64,000 nucleotides of DNA. Source: Leuctra nigra (Eukaryota > Arthropoda > Insecta > Plecoptera > Leuctridae). Below, piece by piece: positions 10,745-27,764 of the stretch. A program made the position numbers and the translations under genes. The stretch's first letter is position 1. Each line of letters starts with the position of its first letter. The notes below the pieces were generated by a model. It saw only the letters and a list, made by a program, of their open reading frames with translations, ran no database searches and was not told the DNA's origin. The stretch spans positions 28,390,309 through 28,454,308 of the forward strand of contig OW203766.1 of NCBI GenBank assembly GCA_934045905.1. The letters are read 5' to 3'.

Positions 10745-11940
10745 ACGCTAGCGCCAAAGTGGCCGATCCCGTCGTCCTAGCTTGGCATCGCCCCATTGGT
10801 CCAGCCGTTTTCGATATATGACGTCACTTCCGGTTTTAGCAATGGCGGCCGAAAATAATGTCGTCTTGAATTCATAATTATTACTCCTACACATTTCCAA
10901 AATTTGGTTGCAATCGGTACAGCCGTTTTTGATATATGACGTCACTTCCGGTTTTAACAATGGCGGCCGAAAATAATGTCGTCTTGAATTCATAATTATT
11001 AGTACAACACATTTCCAAAATTTGGTTGCAATCGGTACAGCCATTTTCGATATATGACGTCACTTCCGGTTTTAACAATGGCGGCCGAAAATAATGTCGT
11101 CTTGAATTCATAATTATTAGTACAACACATTTCCAAAATTTGATTGCAATCGGTACAGCCATTTTCGATATTTGACGTCACTTCCGGTTTTAACAATGGC
11201 GGCCGAAAATAATGTCGTCTTGAATTCATAATTATTAGTCCAACACATTTCCAAACTTAGGTTGCAATCGGTACAACCGTTTACGATATATGACGTCACT
11301 TCCGGTTTTAAAAATGGCCGCCGAGAACACTGCAACCTTGAATTTATAATTATTTACAAAGTACGTTTACTTATATCTATTTTAAAGTATAAAGTGGTGA
11401 ATTTAGCGTCATTTAGCATATTTATGACGTCATTTCCGGTATAGGTCATAAAATGTGTGACGTCATTTCCGGTTTCGATATTTGAATCATCAAATATTAC
11501 TGATTACATAAAGTTGACCGTCTAAATCGTTTAGCGCTGGTTTTGTTCTAATCTGTTTAGCCGTTTTTGAGACATGATGTCACTTCCGGTTTCAAAATGG
11601 CGGCTTCCGGTTGGTTTTATAACAAGTCAAATGAAATATCAAAAGTACAAACGTTACATAAATATCAAGACAATCGGATCAACAGTTGTTGCTGAAATGC
11701 AAATCGATGTATATTAAATTTCATGACGTCATTTCCGGTTTATTTAAAATAATGTTCAGTCTTTTGATATTGATAATCCATATAGATGACCGTCTGAAAC
11801 GATTGGCGCAAATTTCGTTCCGATCGGTCCAACCGTTGACGAGATATGACGTCACTTCCGGTTTCAAAATGGCGGCACAAAAAATTCATGGGGACAAGGT
11901 TAAATCAGACGCCAAAAGTGCACACGTGGTAAAAATGTGA
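10745..11940 (-). repeat. 118-bp tandem repeat plus degenerate copies with a TGACGTCACTTCCGG core
   Basis: The core TGACGTCACTTCCGGTTTT recurs at exactly 118-bp spacing (ACGTC at 10821, 10939, 11057, 11175 and 11293). Each unit also has AATGGCGGCCGAAAATAATG and a GAATTCATAATTATTA segment. Degenerate copies of the core (TGACGTCATTTCCGG and variants) continue near 11425, 11458, 11574, 11724 and 11846, giving about ten cores in 1.2 kb. The overlapping - strand frames of 60-98 aa across it are by-products of the repeat, not genes. Confidence 0.9.
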
Positions 11941-14900
11941 GATCAATCGGTTCAGCCGCTTAGGCTGTGGCCTGTTTACCGGATTTGAGCTCCAGCCTAC
12001 TACTACTAAGATTATTATTATGAAAACCGCCCTAAAACACAGTTTTCACGGCCCTCTAGCGCGCAAAGGGCGTAACCTATTGTTCCCAAATTTAGTATAT
12101 GTTGTAGGGTGGGCCATAGCTCGAAATTAAGATATTTCGCAACAATGTGAGATTTCTCAATTTTAAGATCCAGTAGGCCGAAAATGCCACTTTGATGCTT
12201 ACAGTAAAAGTGGGTTTGCTCCAGCCTTTATATGAGAGTGTGCGCGCGCCGTACGACTTGGCTGGCGTGGAGCGACCGCTCCACTAGATTCGAAGTACAG
12301 TTTATAGTCAGTTAAACTAAGGCTAAATGCTAAATGTAAGGCTAAAAGCAATTGGCTGAGCTTTTTGAATTTAAGTGTAGTACTGACAATTTAAAACTGT
12401 TGACAATTTAAAAGTAGTATAACCAACTGGAACCATTTTATTGGATTATCTCTCTCGTATCGTAGGACTATATATAAGACATTTAGAAAGCTTTGAAGCT
12501 TTAATCGTTTTACTAATCCTAAAATCCGATTTACTGAAGTAGAAATGTTTTCTTTCTGAAGAGTGTGATTTTTGTAATGCCACATTTTTTATAATCAGCC
12601 AGTCTGAAATCCTTTAGAATCTTCTCTCATTATCCCCACATTCATTTTACAATTTTTTTTCATTCCCTTCTCTGTTATTTTTTTTCCTGACGTCTAATTT
12701 AGTTGATCGTAATGGGCGTTGGCCGGAGCTCTGTGCGTGTATGTGTCCATTAAACTTTGCTTGATGAGCAATGCACGGTCTTCCAGAATGTGTGTGGGTG
12801 GATATCCTATTGGCTATGTAACAACAACGACACTTGCCCACCGTTCAATCTCAGAACGGAAAAGCAATTTTTTGCCTTACAAAATTTGAATTACAAAGTG
12901 AGCGTATAGAGATGAGCGTCACCACGGTACCTTCCTTTGCTCTGTGGCACTTTCTCTGTGTGTTTCTTTGTGTTACGTAGGCAATGACCATATCGCATCG
13001 TTCAAAAAATCTACATGAACTTTTGCACACACGCTAATGTCATATGAGCGGCCAAGAGTAATGATTTTGAGAGAGATCCTGTGATTGGCTTAGCTTGTTG
13101 CTTGTTTTGAAATATTTATTAAATTATATTGTTCTCCTTGACACTTTTGATCAGATTGTCTTCCTCTATTTCCAATGTGTATTATAGACATCTGTCACAC
13201 GAATATTAATTCGTATGCAATACGAACGCTCGCTTATCAACGCCTTTTTACAGAGCGTTTTCCAGTATTTTTTTTCAGGAGTTACGCATTTTCATCTCTA
13301 TGCACCATATTTGATTATGAGAAAATCATCTGAATGTTGAAAATTAATTCTTTTATCATCAAAACTTTATCATCGATAAAGTTCCGAATACGAATCGATC
13401 ACATGAATAAGAAATCTTGAAATATTCTTGAAACTCTATTCTATCCTTGACCTCTATTCGTAAGTCCACTTAGAAGCAAAAAGACTTCTTTATCAGACTT
13501 CAAGTATGTTTACCTACTTCAAGTTATTAATTCACAAATTCTAACCCAAGAAATGGATCTCTTAAAGTCAGCTCTGTTCTCCATATGTCGTGGTATCACA
13601 GGTTCGATATTGTTTCCAATAAACAAGTATTTTTTATATGATTCAAAAATATAGTACTATTGGTTAAGCTTTGCATCCGAGCTTATTTTCGCTGCGTATG
13701 ATAGAAAATTCTGCCCTTCTAAAAGCTCACTTCTTGTGTTCAAACCTTCTCAAAGCCACTTTCAAAAGCTTCTTATAAAGTCTTTTGGACACAAAGTTTC
13801 AGCTTCGATGAAATCCGCTACATGGGGTCTAAATCCTATACACAAGATAAGAAACTACGTAAACTTCCTTATTCTGATACTGAAATAGGCAATTTATCAC
13901 CCGCGGTTTACTTTACAACGTAGATCAAAATAATACGAACTCGAAGTAACTGGTAAACGGTTCGGTTCGAGATGTTCACCATTTTTTCTGTGGTCAACAT
14001 CGAAATGGATGTCTATATAAATTATTCACTGAGTCAGCTTTTCAAGGCAATGATTTTTCCTATATGAATAGCGACATTTTGTTTTCCTGCCGAAAGCAAA
14101 TCGGGATTCTTGTTTTGGTCGACGGTTTTAGCTGGATTTCAGCCAACTGGCACGATTGTGCATAGGCGATTAACTTTCATTTGGTGCTTGAATAGGTCTT
14201 TGAAAAATGTTCAATTTTATTGTAATGCTTTCTTCAGTTCAGGTTTATTATCGTGTTTGTTCTACTCCAGAACAAGGTGGAATTGATCTGATTTCAAATT
14301 TTATCGCTAAAAACTATTAAGAGATAAGTTTTCGCTGTTACAACTTTATGACACCCATATTAATTTTATTGTTTCATTGGGTCCCGTTAACCAAAATTTT
14401 CATAAGAAGGTTTCAATAGTGATGTTCGGTTCTTTGAATGTGTTCAAATTAAAAAAGAGTTAATAAAGAGTATTAAGGTGCTGCAAGCGCGAGCGATTTT
14501 GCCGCGTTTTGCAGGCACTTTTTTTTTGGATACAATTGGAGACAAAATGGGTTGACGAAATGATTTGAAATTTTAATCATGATTTTAGAAAAAATACAAA
14601 CTTAGGGTTATCACTTGGTACACTATTAATTTTTTGCTTCGTTAATTAGTAATAATTAGTTGATTTTTTGTGAATTTTTTAATATTTTCTTGTCTCAATG
14701 GGTGCCGTATGAAATTAATTTTAAAAATGTGCCAAGTGAATACCCTACGTTTTTCTTTTATCTAATCATGATTAAAATTTGAGATTGGTTAACGGGTTTG
14801 GTCACCAATCGTATCGGAAATTTCATAGTTTTTAGCGGTTTTGTTGAATAACCGACACCTAATAAACAATGCAAGAAGCAAAAATGAAATAGTGCTACTA

Positions 14901-15016
14901 CAATCAGACTGATCATGTGAACATCATAGCAAAGCTGCACCCACTTATGATTATGAAACAATTTTTCTCTCTCAATTTTCTAAAAGGGCCGAGCGCTTGC
15001 TTTCACAACATGGATT
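11941..15016. other. AT-rich intergenic DNA with a dispersed repeat copy
   Basis: No conserved exon seen. A reverse copy of the GGAAAACGCTCTG family lies at 13203-13290. The rest is AT-rich with short chance frames. Confidence 0.4.
13203..13290 (-). repeat. Dispersed repeat family copy, head segment, reverse orientation
   Basis: On the - strand it reads CTGGAAAACGCTCTGTAAAA, then GGCGTTGATAAGCGAGCG and a segment containing GTATTGCATACGAAT. This is the same head as the copies at 8150 and 30862. Confidence 0.6.
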
Positions 15017-15136
15017 AAAACTTCCGGATAAGGTTGTGGACAATTTATATTTATTTGCCAACGTTTCAACGAGACTATACTTGTTGAAACGTTGGCAAAT
15101 AAATAGAAATTGTCCACAACTTTATCCAGAAGTTTT
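15017..15136. repeat. Long hairpin: 54-bp arms, 12-bp loop
   Basis: 15017-15070 (AAAACTTCC...GTTTCAAC) is the reverse complement of 15083-15136, with about three mismatches and no indel. The arms include TTTGCCAACGTTTCAAC. It is a compact foldback or MITE core with no coding capacity. Confidence 0.85.
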
Positions 15137-16424
15137 TTTTATTATGTAAAGAGTTATTAATTAATTTATAAACGATATTTTTCTGTTTGTAAACTAGTTT
15201 AGAAAGTTTTGAAGAAAATTGTAATTTTGATTGTCACTGCTATAAAACGTCGTGCCAAGCTCTGCTGAGAGTGATTGTTTCAAACATAGTATGCAAATCG
15301 TTTCAAGACGATTAGAACGAAAATCTTGACGTTAACTTCGTCGGCTCTTCGTCATGTGTTGGATAAACAGCTTCGTCAAACACTTTTTACCAGATCTGTT
15401 CGTCTTTGCTAGCTCATTAATCATTGGTTGGCGTCGTTTGTGACGTCATAATCAGAACGACGTCGACGACGCCTATCCATTTAACGTCGTAAAGTAATCA
15501 AACACAAATCGGATTTATGAAGTTATTACACATCAGGTGTGCATTGCGAATATACTAATAAAGATGTCAAAATAATTCACCCATGTTGTCGTGAATAAAT
15601 ATCTAGTTAAAAATGACCAATGAGCAATTTGTAATCGATACAGTACTAGAATTTATGGACCATAAATTTCGACTCTCCCATCAGTTTCGTTTAAAAACGT
15701 AGTTTTACTTCGTTGCCATTTTTAGATATCGTTTTATTTTTAGTGTGCAAAAGTATGTTACATTCGTTGCATTTCGAAGAAGTAATATTGCTTCTAAAGA
15801 AGACTGATTAAACTTCACTCGAAGTTCGTCGCAAATGAGATTTATTTATTAGTTTGAAAAGATAAGATATGTCTTGAAATGGAACGTTGAGACTCTGAGA
15901 GCATCCGTTGCTTTTCGAATGAAGGGCAGAACGTTCACTGCGAGGTTGTAAAGATATGGGCTAATCTGGCATCGGGTTTATTTCGATATCTTGGAATTGA
16001 TATTGATTTTGAACAAATCAATATTGATTTCCGATTTAAAATGGAGTGCAATCTTTTGTCCGATGCTCATTTGTTCCGAGGTTTAAGGTGCAGTAAACAG
16101 CCACTGACTTCGCCTTAAACAAGGATTTGGCTTTGATTAGTTTTGTGAGGGAAGGTTTTTAGACTTTCGATTCGATTTTTGTCACGGTTTGAACATAAAA
16201 CTGGACTTAGTTGTTGATGTTGTAATGTTTGTTCGTTCGAAATAAACTCCTAGTCGGGTATAGTTCCAATTAGTGTGTTTACTGTTCTATATCAACTCTG
16301 TAACGTAAATACAATATTGAAGTAAAAAATATCGGAAATATTGGAAACATGAACTTTGTTGCGAAATTTAAAATTTAAACGTCATGGTGAATGATTGAAA
16401 GAGAGCAAGAACTCCTAATTATTT

Positions 16425-16580
16425 TACCGTATTAAAATGTCAATACGTTTTCCTTTATATTCTGATAGAGATACTGCAATAGCATGAAAATAATAACACT
16501 TGTACACAAACAGCACATCATAATCGGATTTATTTGATATATCACCTTATTTCGCCTTAGTTGTTTGATTTGGGACACGT
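16425..16580 (+). repeat. Dispersed repeat, copy 1 (pair with 20865-21015)
   Basis: Shares ACCGTATTAAAATGTC, then TTTATATTCTGATAGAGATAC, an AATCGGATTTA segment and a TTTCGCCTTA segment, in the same order as 20865-21015. Only moderate identity, so an old dispersed element of unknown class. Confidence 0.6.
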
Positions 16581-19500
16581 TCTTGACAGAATGTCGATCT
16601 GTTATCATTGGATCACAACGCGAAGTTTTCAAGTAAAATCAAAGAGAACAACTTCACAAACCGTGGTGAAGATTGCAACACTTAGAAGGAAACTGACAGC
16701 CGCGATAGAGAATTATCTTGTGAATCTTTCCTTCAGGATGTGTCAATAAATATACAAGGCTGGAAATTAGCAATGCGAAAACGAAAACAATAGGAAATGC
16801 TTGTTCTGAAAAAACAATAATCACTGGTTTTAAGAGGATTTGGTGTTGAAATTAATGTTGATTTCAGCTCGAAAGTTTGATTGATTCGTGAAAAGGTTGG
16901 AAGATAAAAGCATTTGTGTTCTTTCCATAGTTTATCAAGGCGCAGTTCGAGCGAAACCAAGTCGTCTATAGTCTAGCCGAGATCAAGAAGGCAGACATTA
17001 ATATTATACCCAGTCGCAATGGCAAAGCAATATTTCCATTGATTTAAAAGCAATGTAAAAGACTTACTTTACTTTGGTTTGTAAATGTGACTGAAATAAA
17101 TGTGAATCGGATCCTTATTATAATATCATGAAAACTCTGGAGTGTTAACTTTATTTCAGACAGAACTTTACATCTCGAATCATTTATCAATGTGAAAAAG
17201 CATATTTTCTTCAGACCAACAGAAAATAAACTCTCAATTCATTTACTTCCTTCCACATCTTATCCACACTCGAGACGCCAACTTTTCTTGACTTACACCA
17301 AAAGGTCAAAGACGCAACTCTTCTACTTTCACCTCTAAGAAGCTTGTTCAACGTACGACATCATGCTTAAGGAAATCTAATTATAATAATAACATCATAA
17401 AATAAATTGCCACTTAAGAATAAATTGATAATTCTTTCACTCTTAAAGAAGCACAATACGCCAATGTAAAAGTTAATTTTCATCAAGAAGAGTCTTAATC
17501 AAGAGCTCTCTTTTCTCCCCCCCCCCTCCCCCCACCCCCTTCCCATCGGCCCAAAATATCCCTTAGACCTGTTCCATTCGGCTTAAGACGCGACAATTTA
17601 TGAAACCTGCAAGAGTGCCAGAGAAAATTTTATTCAATTCCATAAGTTTTATTTTAATTCAATGATCTGACACATCCGCTGTTGCTGTCGGTGAGAAGTG
17701 ATCTTTACAAATACTACGTTGTGGTGGAAAAGTTGCCAAAACATCCCGAGCGTTGACTCGCATCAATTTATTTCAAATTAAATTATACATGGGTGGAGAG
17801 ATGGTATTTGTTTCGACGAAAATCATTCTAGTTCCTTTATAATTATTTCAAATATTACAGAGTTTTTAGACCATACAATTTGTTTGCATAAAATGTGTTA
17901 TGCACGTGTTTATTTCTATGCATGAGAGGGAATTAGGATCTTGAGTCTGGTTCATTAAAGTTCTTCTGATGTTGCAATCAAGATAAACTTATCAGGCCAC
18001 GAGGATGTTGTTTGAGTAATAAATTAGTTTGGAAGCCAAATTATTAATTTCGTGCTAATTAAGGGCTTATTTTTAATTGGATGTTTATCAAAGAGGCCCT
18101 TAAATTTAATCAGGCCGTGGAAATGATCTTAAACCAGAACCAATTTGTCATTGTTATTAAGAAAAATATAAGGGAAAATGGCGGTTAAACTCAACTTAAT
18201 CTCATTAGGTCTTTTGTTCGTGAATATTATTTCATTTTTTCCGATACACCATTCGCCGTGGAGATCTAAATTTTAAGAAAAAATAATTAAAAATAACATC
18301 ATAGTCGTGTAGTGAGTCGAATAAAATATTTTTTTTTATAAAAAAAATGTATTGAGGCGTAAAAATACTTTTCAACGCTCATCAGATTCCCCGTGTAAAA
18401 TCAATGTCAACATTAAAAACTGTTTTCTTTATTAAACTGAGTTGTGTAAAATCGAACTATTTCTCTATATAAACAAGACAAGAGTAATAGCACAATCCGC
18501 TCTGACTTTGGAATATACCATGATATTGATTGGGAGTAAAAATCTAAACTCTTTCATCATCGCAGAAACTCAGAACATTATGAGAAAATGGCACCCAACA
18601 CAAAGGCAATTCGGACATTTTGAATGGGCAGTCGATTACAGAAGGCTATTCAAGACCGAGTTCCTGCATAATACCCTAGATAATACCCTAACTCGATGCC
18701 TTCATTCAAATTTATTTATATTTAATAGGGTTCAGACATGCAAAATCTAGAGACATTTTACCGAACCAAAATCTCATTTATCTCATCTCATTTTCGCGTC
18801 CAAAATAAAGTTGAACTTTTAGTATAACTTGGCATTTATTATATTAATTTTATAATCAAAAGAGCAACACATCATCAAGTGTCAAAAAAGTCTTACGCTG
18901 AAGCTCATGCCACCCTAGACACATCGATCAAGTATAGATTGTTCTTTTGTTCTTGTTTTGAAAACGTATCCCCACACATTTACAACCACCTTATCAAGCT
19001 TGCACAATGGTTTCACAGCAGAAGCCTTTTAATCTAAATAAGGCCACCACAAACTGAATATAGCACGAGCTGAGCCATGACACCGGTTTTAATAAGTAAA
19101 CTCCAGGTTAGTTAATTCTGTCTAGTGGGGTGGCAGCAGCCGCAAGTCTACTGCCACTCCTATACAACTTCTCAAACAAACCACCTAGAGCTGAAAACGA
19201 ACTTCTTATGTAATTTTAACGATTTTACTTCATAATTATATTAGAATTATGTAATTGGCTGAATCTGATGAAAGCTTCTAGGATAATTAGTGCGAGCTGT
19301 CGATGGAAGTTCATTGGATGTGATCCATCTTATAGTAATCTAATACAACATTTTTGCTACGACAGATGGGGTGATGACATTTCTATAATATCCTAGAGGC
19401 ACTCCAAAATGTCTTCTCCGGTGTAAGAAAATGGGTGGGACAGGTGAGGCATCTCACCACTTCAAGGCGGGGGGGGGGCGTCTTGCTAGCTTCGTGAAGA

Positions 19501-20864
19501 TTATGAAGACCAGTAAGCATTTTAGTACACTTCTTTAGATTTCGTATAGTAATATTAGCCGATTTAATCCACAGTTTCAATATTTTGAGAGCATAGAAAT
19601 AAAACCCTATCAACTCTATTTGAATAATGGAACAATTGATGGAACTTTCGTTCGTTTTGGCGTCAAGTACATAATTTATTCTAACTGTAGTAAATTAATA
19701 TGCATTTTTTCCAGGTTATTTTTATATCCTAAAAGATATTAGCTGTTATGCATCAGAGTCAATATATTGACTAAAAATATTAAATTTCCAAATCAGCGAC
19801 TACCAAATTTGAACCCGACGCATGAACTTTTAGGAGAAGAAACTTTTACAAAATGGGGTCAATAGTGACTCAGTGAGACGAGTCGGCCATAATGTTAAAA
19901 CTTCAGTTCCATAGTCCTTCCTCTTAAGTGTTCATTCCACACTACATTTTTCACCATTTACAACGTAAATATAAATGAAATTCTCGTGTTGTTAAAATAA
20001 TTTCAATCGATTTCATTTATCAACGTCGGTGCAATCTCGCGACGGTCTGACGGACATGCCAATTAACGATTATTATCGATCTTCTTCGTTTCACCGCGAA
20101 GATTGACGATCGAATTGATCTCCCCCCCCCTCTCTCTCTCGCCGCTGAGTAAAAGCAAAACAAGACTCTCTTTCAATCGGCTTGAACGCAGAAGATGGAT
20201 GAGAGTTTGGAGCAACGTGTTACTTTATATAGACTCAAGCTGCTGGATGTGGCATATTACATACAGAAGGTTGGAGATCATTTTGAATATTCAATAGATC
20301 GTTAAGGATAATATGAGTATGTGTAATGTAGCTTGAATTGTTTCCTTTTTCAAATTAGCAGCGCAGCATAAATTCCAGTTACCTAACACCAAACAATTAA
20401 TATTTTCGAGGGGTAATTTACCTACAGCTGACAGGTTTTATAGACGGAATTTATCTCTGTTACGTTGCACTCGGCAACAAATATGATATACGAAGCTTTA
20501 ACAGTGGAGAGATATGAAACCAATTCAATAAAACACTTTTAAAACCAATACAATTTTCAAATAAATTGAATAATTTCAAGTCCGTAGGTTTTTCCATAGA
20601 TTTTAGTTTGACTGATAATCTTTTTAATTTTTAACTATGTGGTTAAAGATGGTAGTAACAGCTTTCGCACAAAAAAATCATTTTGGAGCTCGTTGATGTG
20701 TCTTTTGAAGTAATTAGTTTCTAGCAAGAAATCTTCGTCCCATTGATTGAAAAACTCTTAGGCACAACTAGTTTTTCCTGATGTCCGAGTATGTGAAATG
20801 GAAAAAGCGACATTTTGATGAAAGACTGAGAGATTGAAAAAGAGGGCAATAGGACCTACTCGTT

Positions 20865-21015
20865 ATAACCGTATTAAAATGTCTAGAAATTTTGCTTCAT
20901 TTATATTCTGATAGAGATACTTCAATATCAGTACGAGCTAACTCATAAAAATCGGATTTAGTAAATATTTCGCCTTATTTTGCTTTAGCGTTTTACTAGC
21001 TAATATGTTCTTCGG
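20865..21015 (+). repeat. Dispersed repeat, copy 2 (pair with 16425-16580)
   Basis: Contains ACCGTATTAAAATGTC, TATTCTGATAGAGATAC, AATCGGATTTAG and ATTTCGCCTTATTT in the same order and spacing as the copy at 16425-16580. Confidence 0.6.
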
Positions 21016-21128
21016 TACTTACGTCTTAATTTTGCATACATTCTAATCATCCCTAATGAGGTTTTTTAGTTTATTGACGGGAAGCTATTGTATTTCTCTC
21101 ATCAATACTTTTCCCTCTTTACATGCTA

Positions 21129-24988
<3,860 letters not shown>

Positions 24989-25237
24989 CTTATTAATAAT
25001 GTCCACCGTCTGGAACGTCGCCTCGATCCTCTGAATCCCGTACATCTCCCGGACATCTCCGCAGGACAAGATGTTCCCCTCCGTCTGCTTCTGCTTCGGC
25101 TGGTGGTGCACGGAGAAGAGGGCGCCGACGATGAAGTCGCCCTTCATCAGCGCGGAGATGCGCTGTTGCTCCACGGCGGGCTTCGAACCCGCGACCACGA
25201 GCACGACGCAGGCCAGACACAAGAGGGCTGAGTTCAT
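24989..25237 (-). CDS. Metabotropic glutamate receptor, coding exon 1 with signal peptide
   Basis: Starts at ATG 25237 and ends AATAAG before gtaagtgg: 83 codons, phase 0. The N-terminus MNSALLCLACVVLVVAGS is a clear signal peptide (short, then hydrophobic, cleavage probably after AGS). It is followed by GDFIVGALFSVHHQP, a conserved Cys59, and YGIQRIEATFQTVDIINK. Arg70 corresponds to the glutamate-binding Arg78 of human mGluR1. The product is a class C G-protein-coupled receptor expected at synapses. Two TCAGT initiator-like sites (as ACTGA on the + strand at about 25247 and 25258) lie just upstream, which would give a very short leader; this is weak evidence. Deduced residues in the window: 1-238 of a protein usually 850-1000 aa. 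Confidence 0.9.
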
Positions 25238-26709
25238 CGCTCAGGACTGATGCGGGACTGATCGGATTGGTTGGCGGCTTCGAGTGGTCGTAGCATGGTG
25301 AACGGTTTCACGATGGCGGATTGTTTCGTTCACGGCGAGTTTAAGTTTTGAACCAGATTCAAACACATTTTGATGATTTCATTTTCACGATTTCTCTGAA
25401 TAGTCTATTTGGAAAAGTGATTTAACACACTGGAAGAGAATAAAAACAAAACCAATGAACGTGTCGTGGCCTTCAGGTATAAGAATGCTAATTATTTTGA
25501 TTGCTGCCAAAGATTTTTATGCCTAACGTTTCTTCTCATATTTTAGTGATGTTTGATGATGAAGAATATAGGTAAGGATAGAAGATACGAAGGAAGACAA
25601 CGAACATAACTCAGTAATGGACGAGAATCGAACCCGGGACATCCAGAGTGCAAGTCCGAAGAGATATGTTGCTTTGTTTCCGATTCGACATTTAAATTAT
25701 TGGCGTTGATTTTTGGCACAGCGATAAAATATTGTCGAAACGTTTCTAGTTGGCATAACCAAAATAAATTAGTATTTATACAAAATAAAGTCCAAGAATT
25801 ATTAATCGACCCTCATCCGGCACTACACGTAACACAATTTTTCGCATGAGTGTTCCTAAAATTTTAGATCCCCCCTCATCAGTAAGCCATTTTTTAAGTC
25901 TGAATGATTTGAGTCAAAATTTCTAAATTATCGTGATCTTGAGTTTTGTTTAAAGATTCCAAGTCAAAATAAAAGCTATGATGCAGAAAATACAAAGGAT
26001 CGTCGACACAACTGATTTCTGCCGCAGTTTCAAACCTCCAGATTATTCGCATGTTGAACTATTATTAAGACCTCCATTTCGCATGAGATTTGCATTACTT
26101 ACATTTTCTGCATATTGTCGTTGTTATTAAAAAGTTCTTTTGAATGATTCACGACTTCTTCTATGAGCTGAGCTTTTCCGGAGTAGAACGTGAATGTCAG
26201 ACAAAGTCTATCGATCTTCGCGGCATTCATTTTTTCATGACCTGTGGGGATTATTATGTAGTAGTGTGTGGTTTTTTCTTCCCCACCACCGCAGAAGAGA
26301 ACTGGAGTAGAAAAGCGTATGGCATTTTGCCCGAATTTCAACTTTATCACATTGATGGCGGTTTCGTAACTGGACTCTAGAGTGTAGTTACATTTTGTCT
26401 CGCGAAATGCAGTTGTGTTTTCCTACACTTTCATGAGATAATTTATTAGTCTTTACTGGAAGTTCAAGAGAAGAGATGAACATTTGAGAGCGCTAATTTC
26501 AATTTTTACGTCGTTAATTTTTAACATTGGTTAATTAAGCTAGCGTAGCGAGCGTTTCCATTCAAAACATATGGCTATAGAGTCTTGTTTTTGTGTTTTT
26601 CGCAATAAGGTCAAACGAAGTGACGGATGTATCAGGCCAATTTTTGAACCAACTAATCATTAGTACCCAGTTTGGCTCCCTATCGATTAATAGCAAGATT
26701 TGTCTATTG
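25238..26709. other. 5' flank of the mGluR coding region
   Basis: The first 80 bp on the - strand may be 5' leader. The rest is AT-rich with a tRNA-like B-box fragment near 25625 (GAATCGAACCCGGG). No exon recognised. Confidence 0.4.
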
Positions 26710-27764
26710 CACTGAGAGAAATAAATGTGAAATTATTTACGCTGAAAATATTTCGCTGGTTTTGGCGAAGTTTACACTTGTTTTAGCAACCACGTTTCGC
26801 TGGATTAGCGAAATCAGTTTCACAAACCGAACTAATTGGGTCTTGCGATTTAATTTCACTAGTGTTGCGAAATGTTTCATGTGACAAATAATCGTTCTTT
26901 TAGTGAAATATTTACGCAAATTTTGTGTAACTATTTTCTTAAAAGCTGTGAAATTATTTACGCTATAAACATTATGCTGCGTTTAACGAAAATTTTCATT
27001 GTTTTAGCAACAAATTTCGCAGGAATAACGAAGGACTTTTCACTATTCGGGTCTTGCGATTTAATTTTACTAGATTTGCGAAATGTTTTCGCAGCGGCAA
27101 ACGCGATCGATCGTTTAGTAGAATACTTACACTAAACCAGTGTAACATTTTAACATTTTGAATCTAGCGTCAGTAAATATTTCGCTAACTCCTCGCATCG
27201 TTCTTGTACAATTGTGATCGCTTCTAACATCACCCGTCCGCACAGCCAGTTGGTCTACACGCTGTCTTCGAAATCTGCCGACCCGGGTTCGAATCACGCC
27301 CGAATCTCAACTAATCAAAGTGCGTTTTAATTTCAGATTCTAGTCACAAATGTAATCATCTCTGTGAATATGTACTCAGATTGTAGTTGTAAGTAAATCC
27401 TGTGAAGTAATCGTCAAATAACTTTTAAATTTTTTAATAATAAAATTTAACATTGGTATAGCTTTGCGAAAAATAATCGCTAATCCAGCGCAATGTTTGC
27501 TATGTTTTTTTCTTACGTGTTACATTGGGGCCTGCGAAAATTTTCGCTATAATCCAGCGAAACTGTTTCACTAAAGTTGCATATTTAGACAGGGAAACAA
27601 TTACACTAAATCTGTGAAACAAATTTCACTGGCCTAGTACAAATATTGCGGTAGAAGTCTGCGAAACCCTTTTCGCTATTTTTGTGAAATTTAATCCCTG
27701 TGTCTAGTTCAATGAGACTCTTACGCTGTTCCAGCGTAAGTTTCGCATGAAATTTCTCTCAGTG
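26710..27764. mobile_element. 1.05-kb TIR element rich in GCGAAA/TTTCGC motifs
   Basis: Ends are CACTGAGAGAAAT at 26710 and ATTTCTCTCAGTG at 27764, an exact short inverted repeat. Inside, a segment starting TGTGAAATTATTTACGCT is repeated diverged at about 26725 and 26947. More than a dozen GCGAAA or TTTCGC motifs occur on both strands. A tRNA-like stretch at 27235-27310 appears inserted. No target-site duplication is clear and no transposase is encoded. The CAC termini recall CACTA, Chapaev or Transib elements, but I cannot assign it. Confidence 0.65.
27235..27310 (+). repeat. tRNA-like SINE remnant
   Basis: CAGCCAGTTGGTCTACACG resembles an A box and CCGGGTTCGAATCACGCC a B box about 45 bp later. 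Cloverleaf pairing is poor, so this is a SINE or pseudo-tRNA inside the preceding TIR element. Confidence 0.5.

Noticed and set aside
10748..11335. Overlapping - strand frames (76-98 aa, containing MNSRRHYFRPP)
   Set aside because: Repeated every 118 bp with the tandem array; no domain, no start-site logic.
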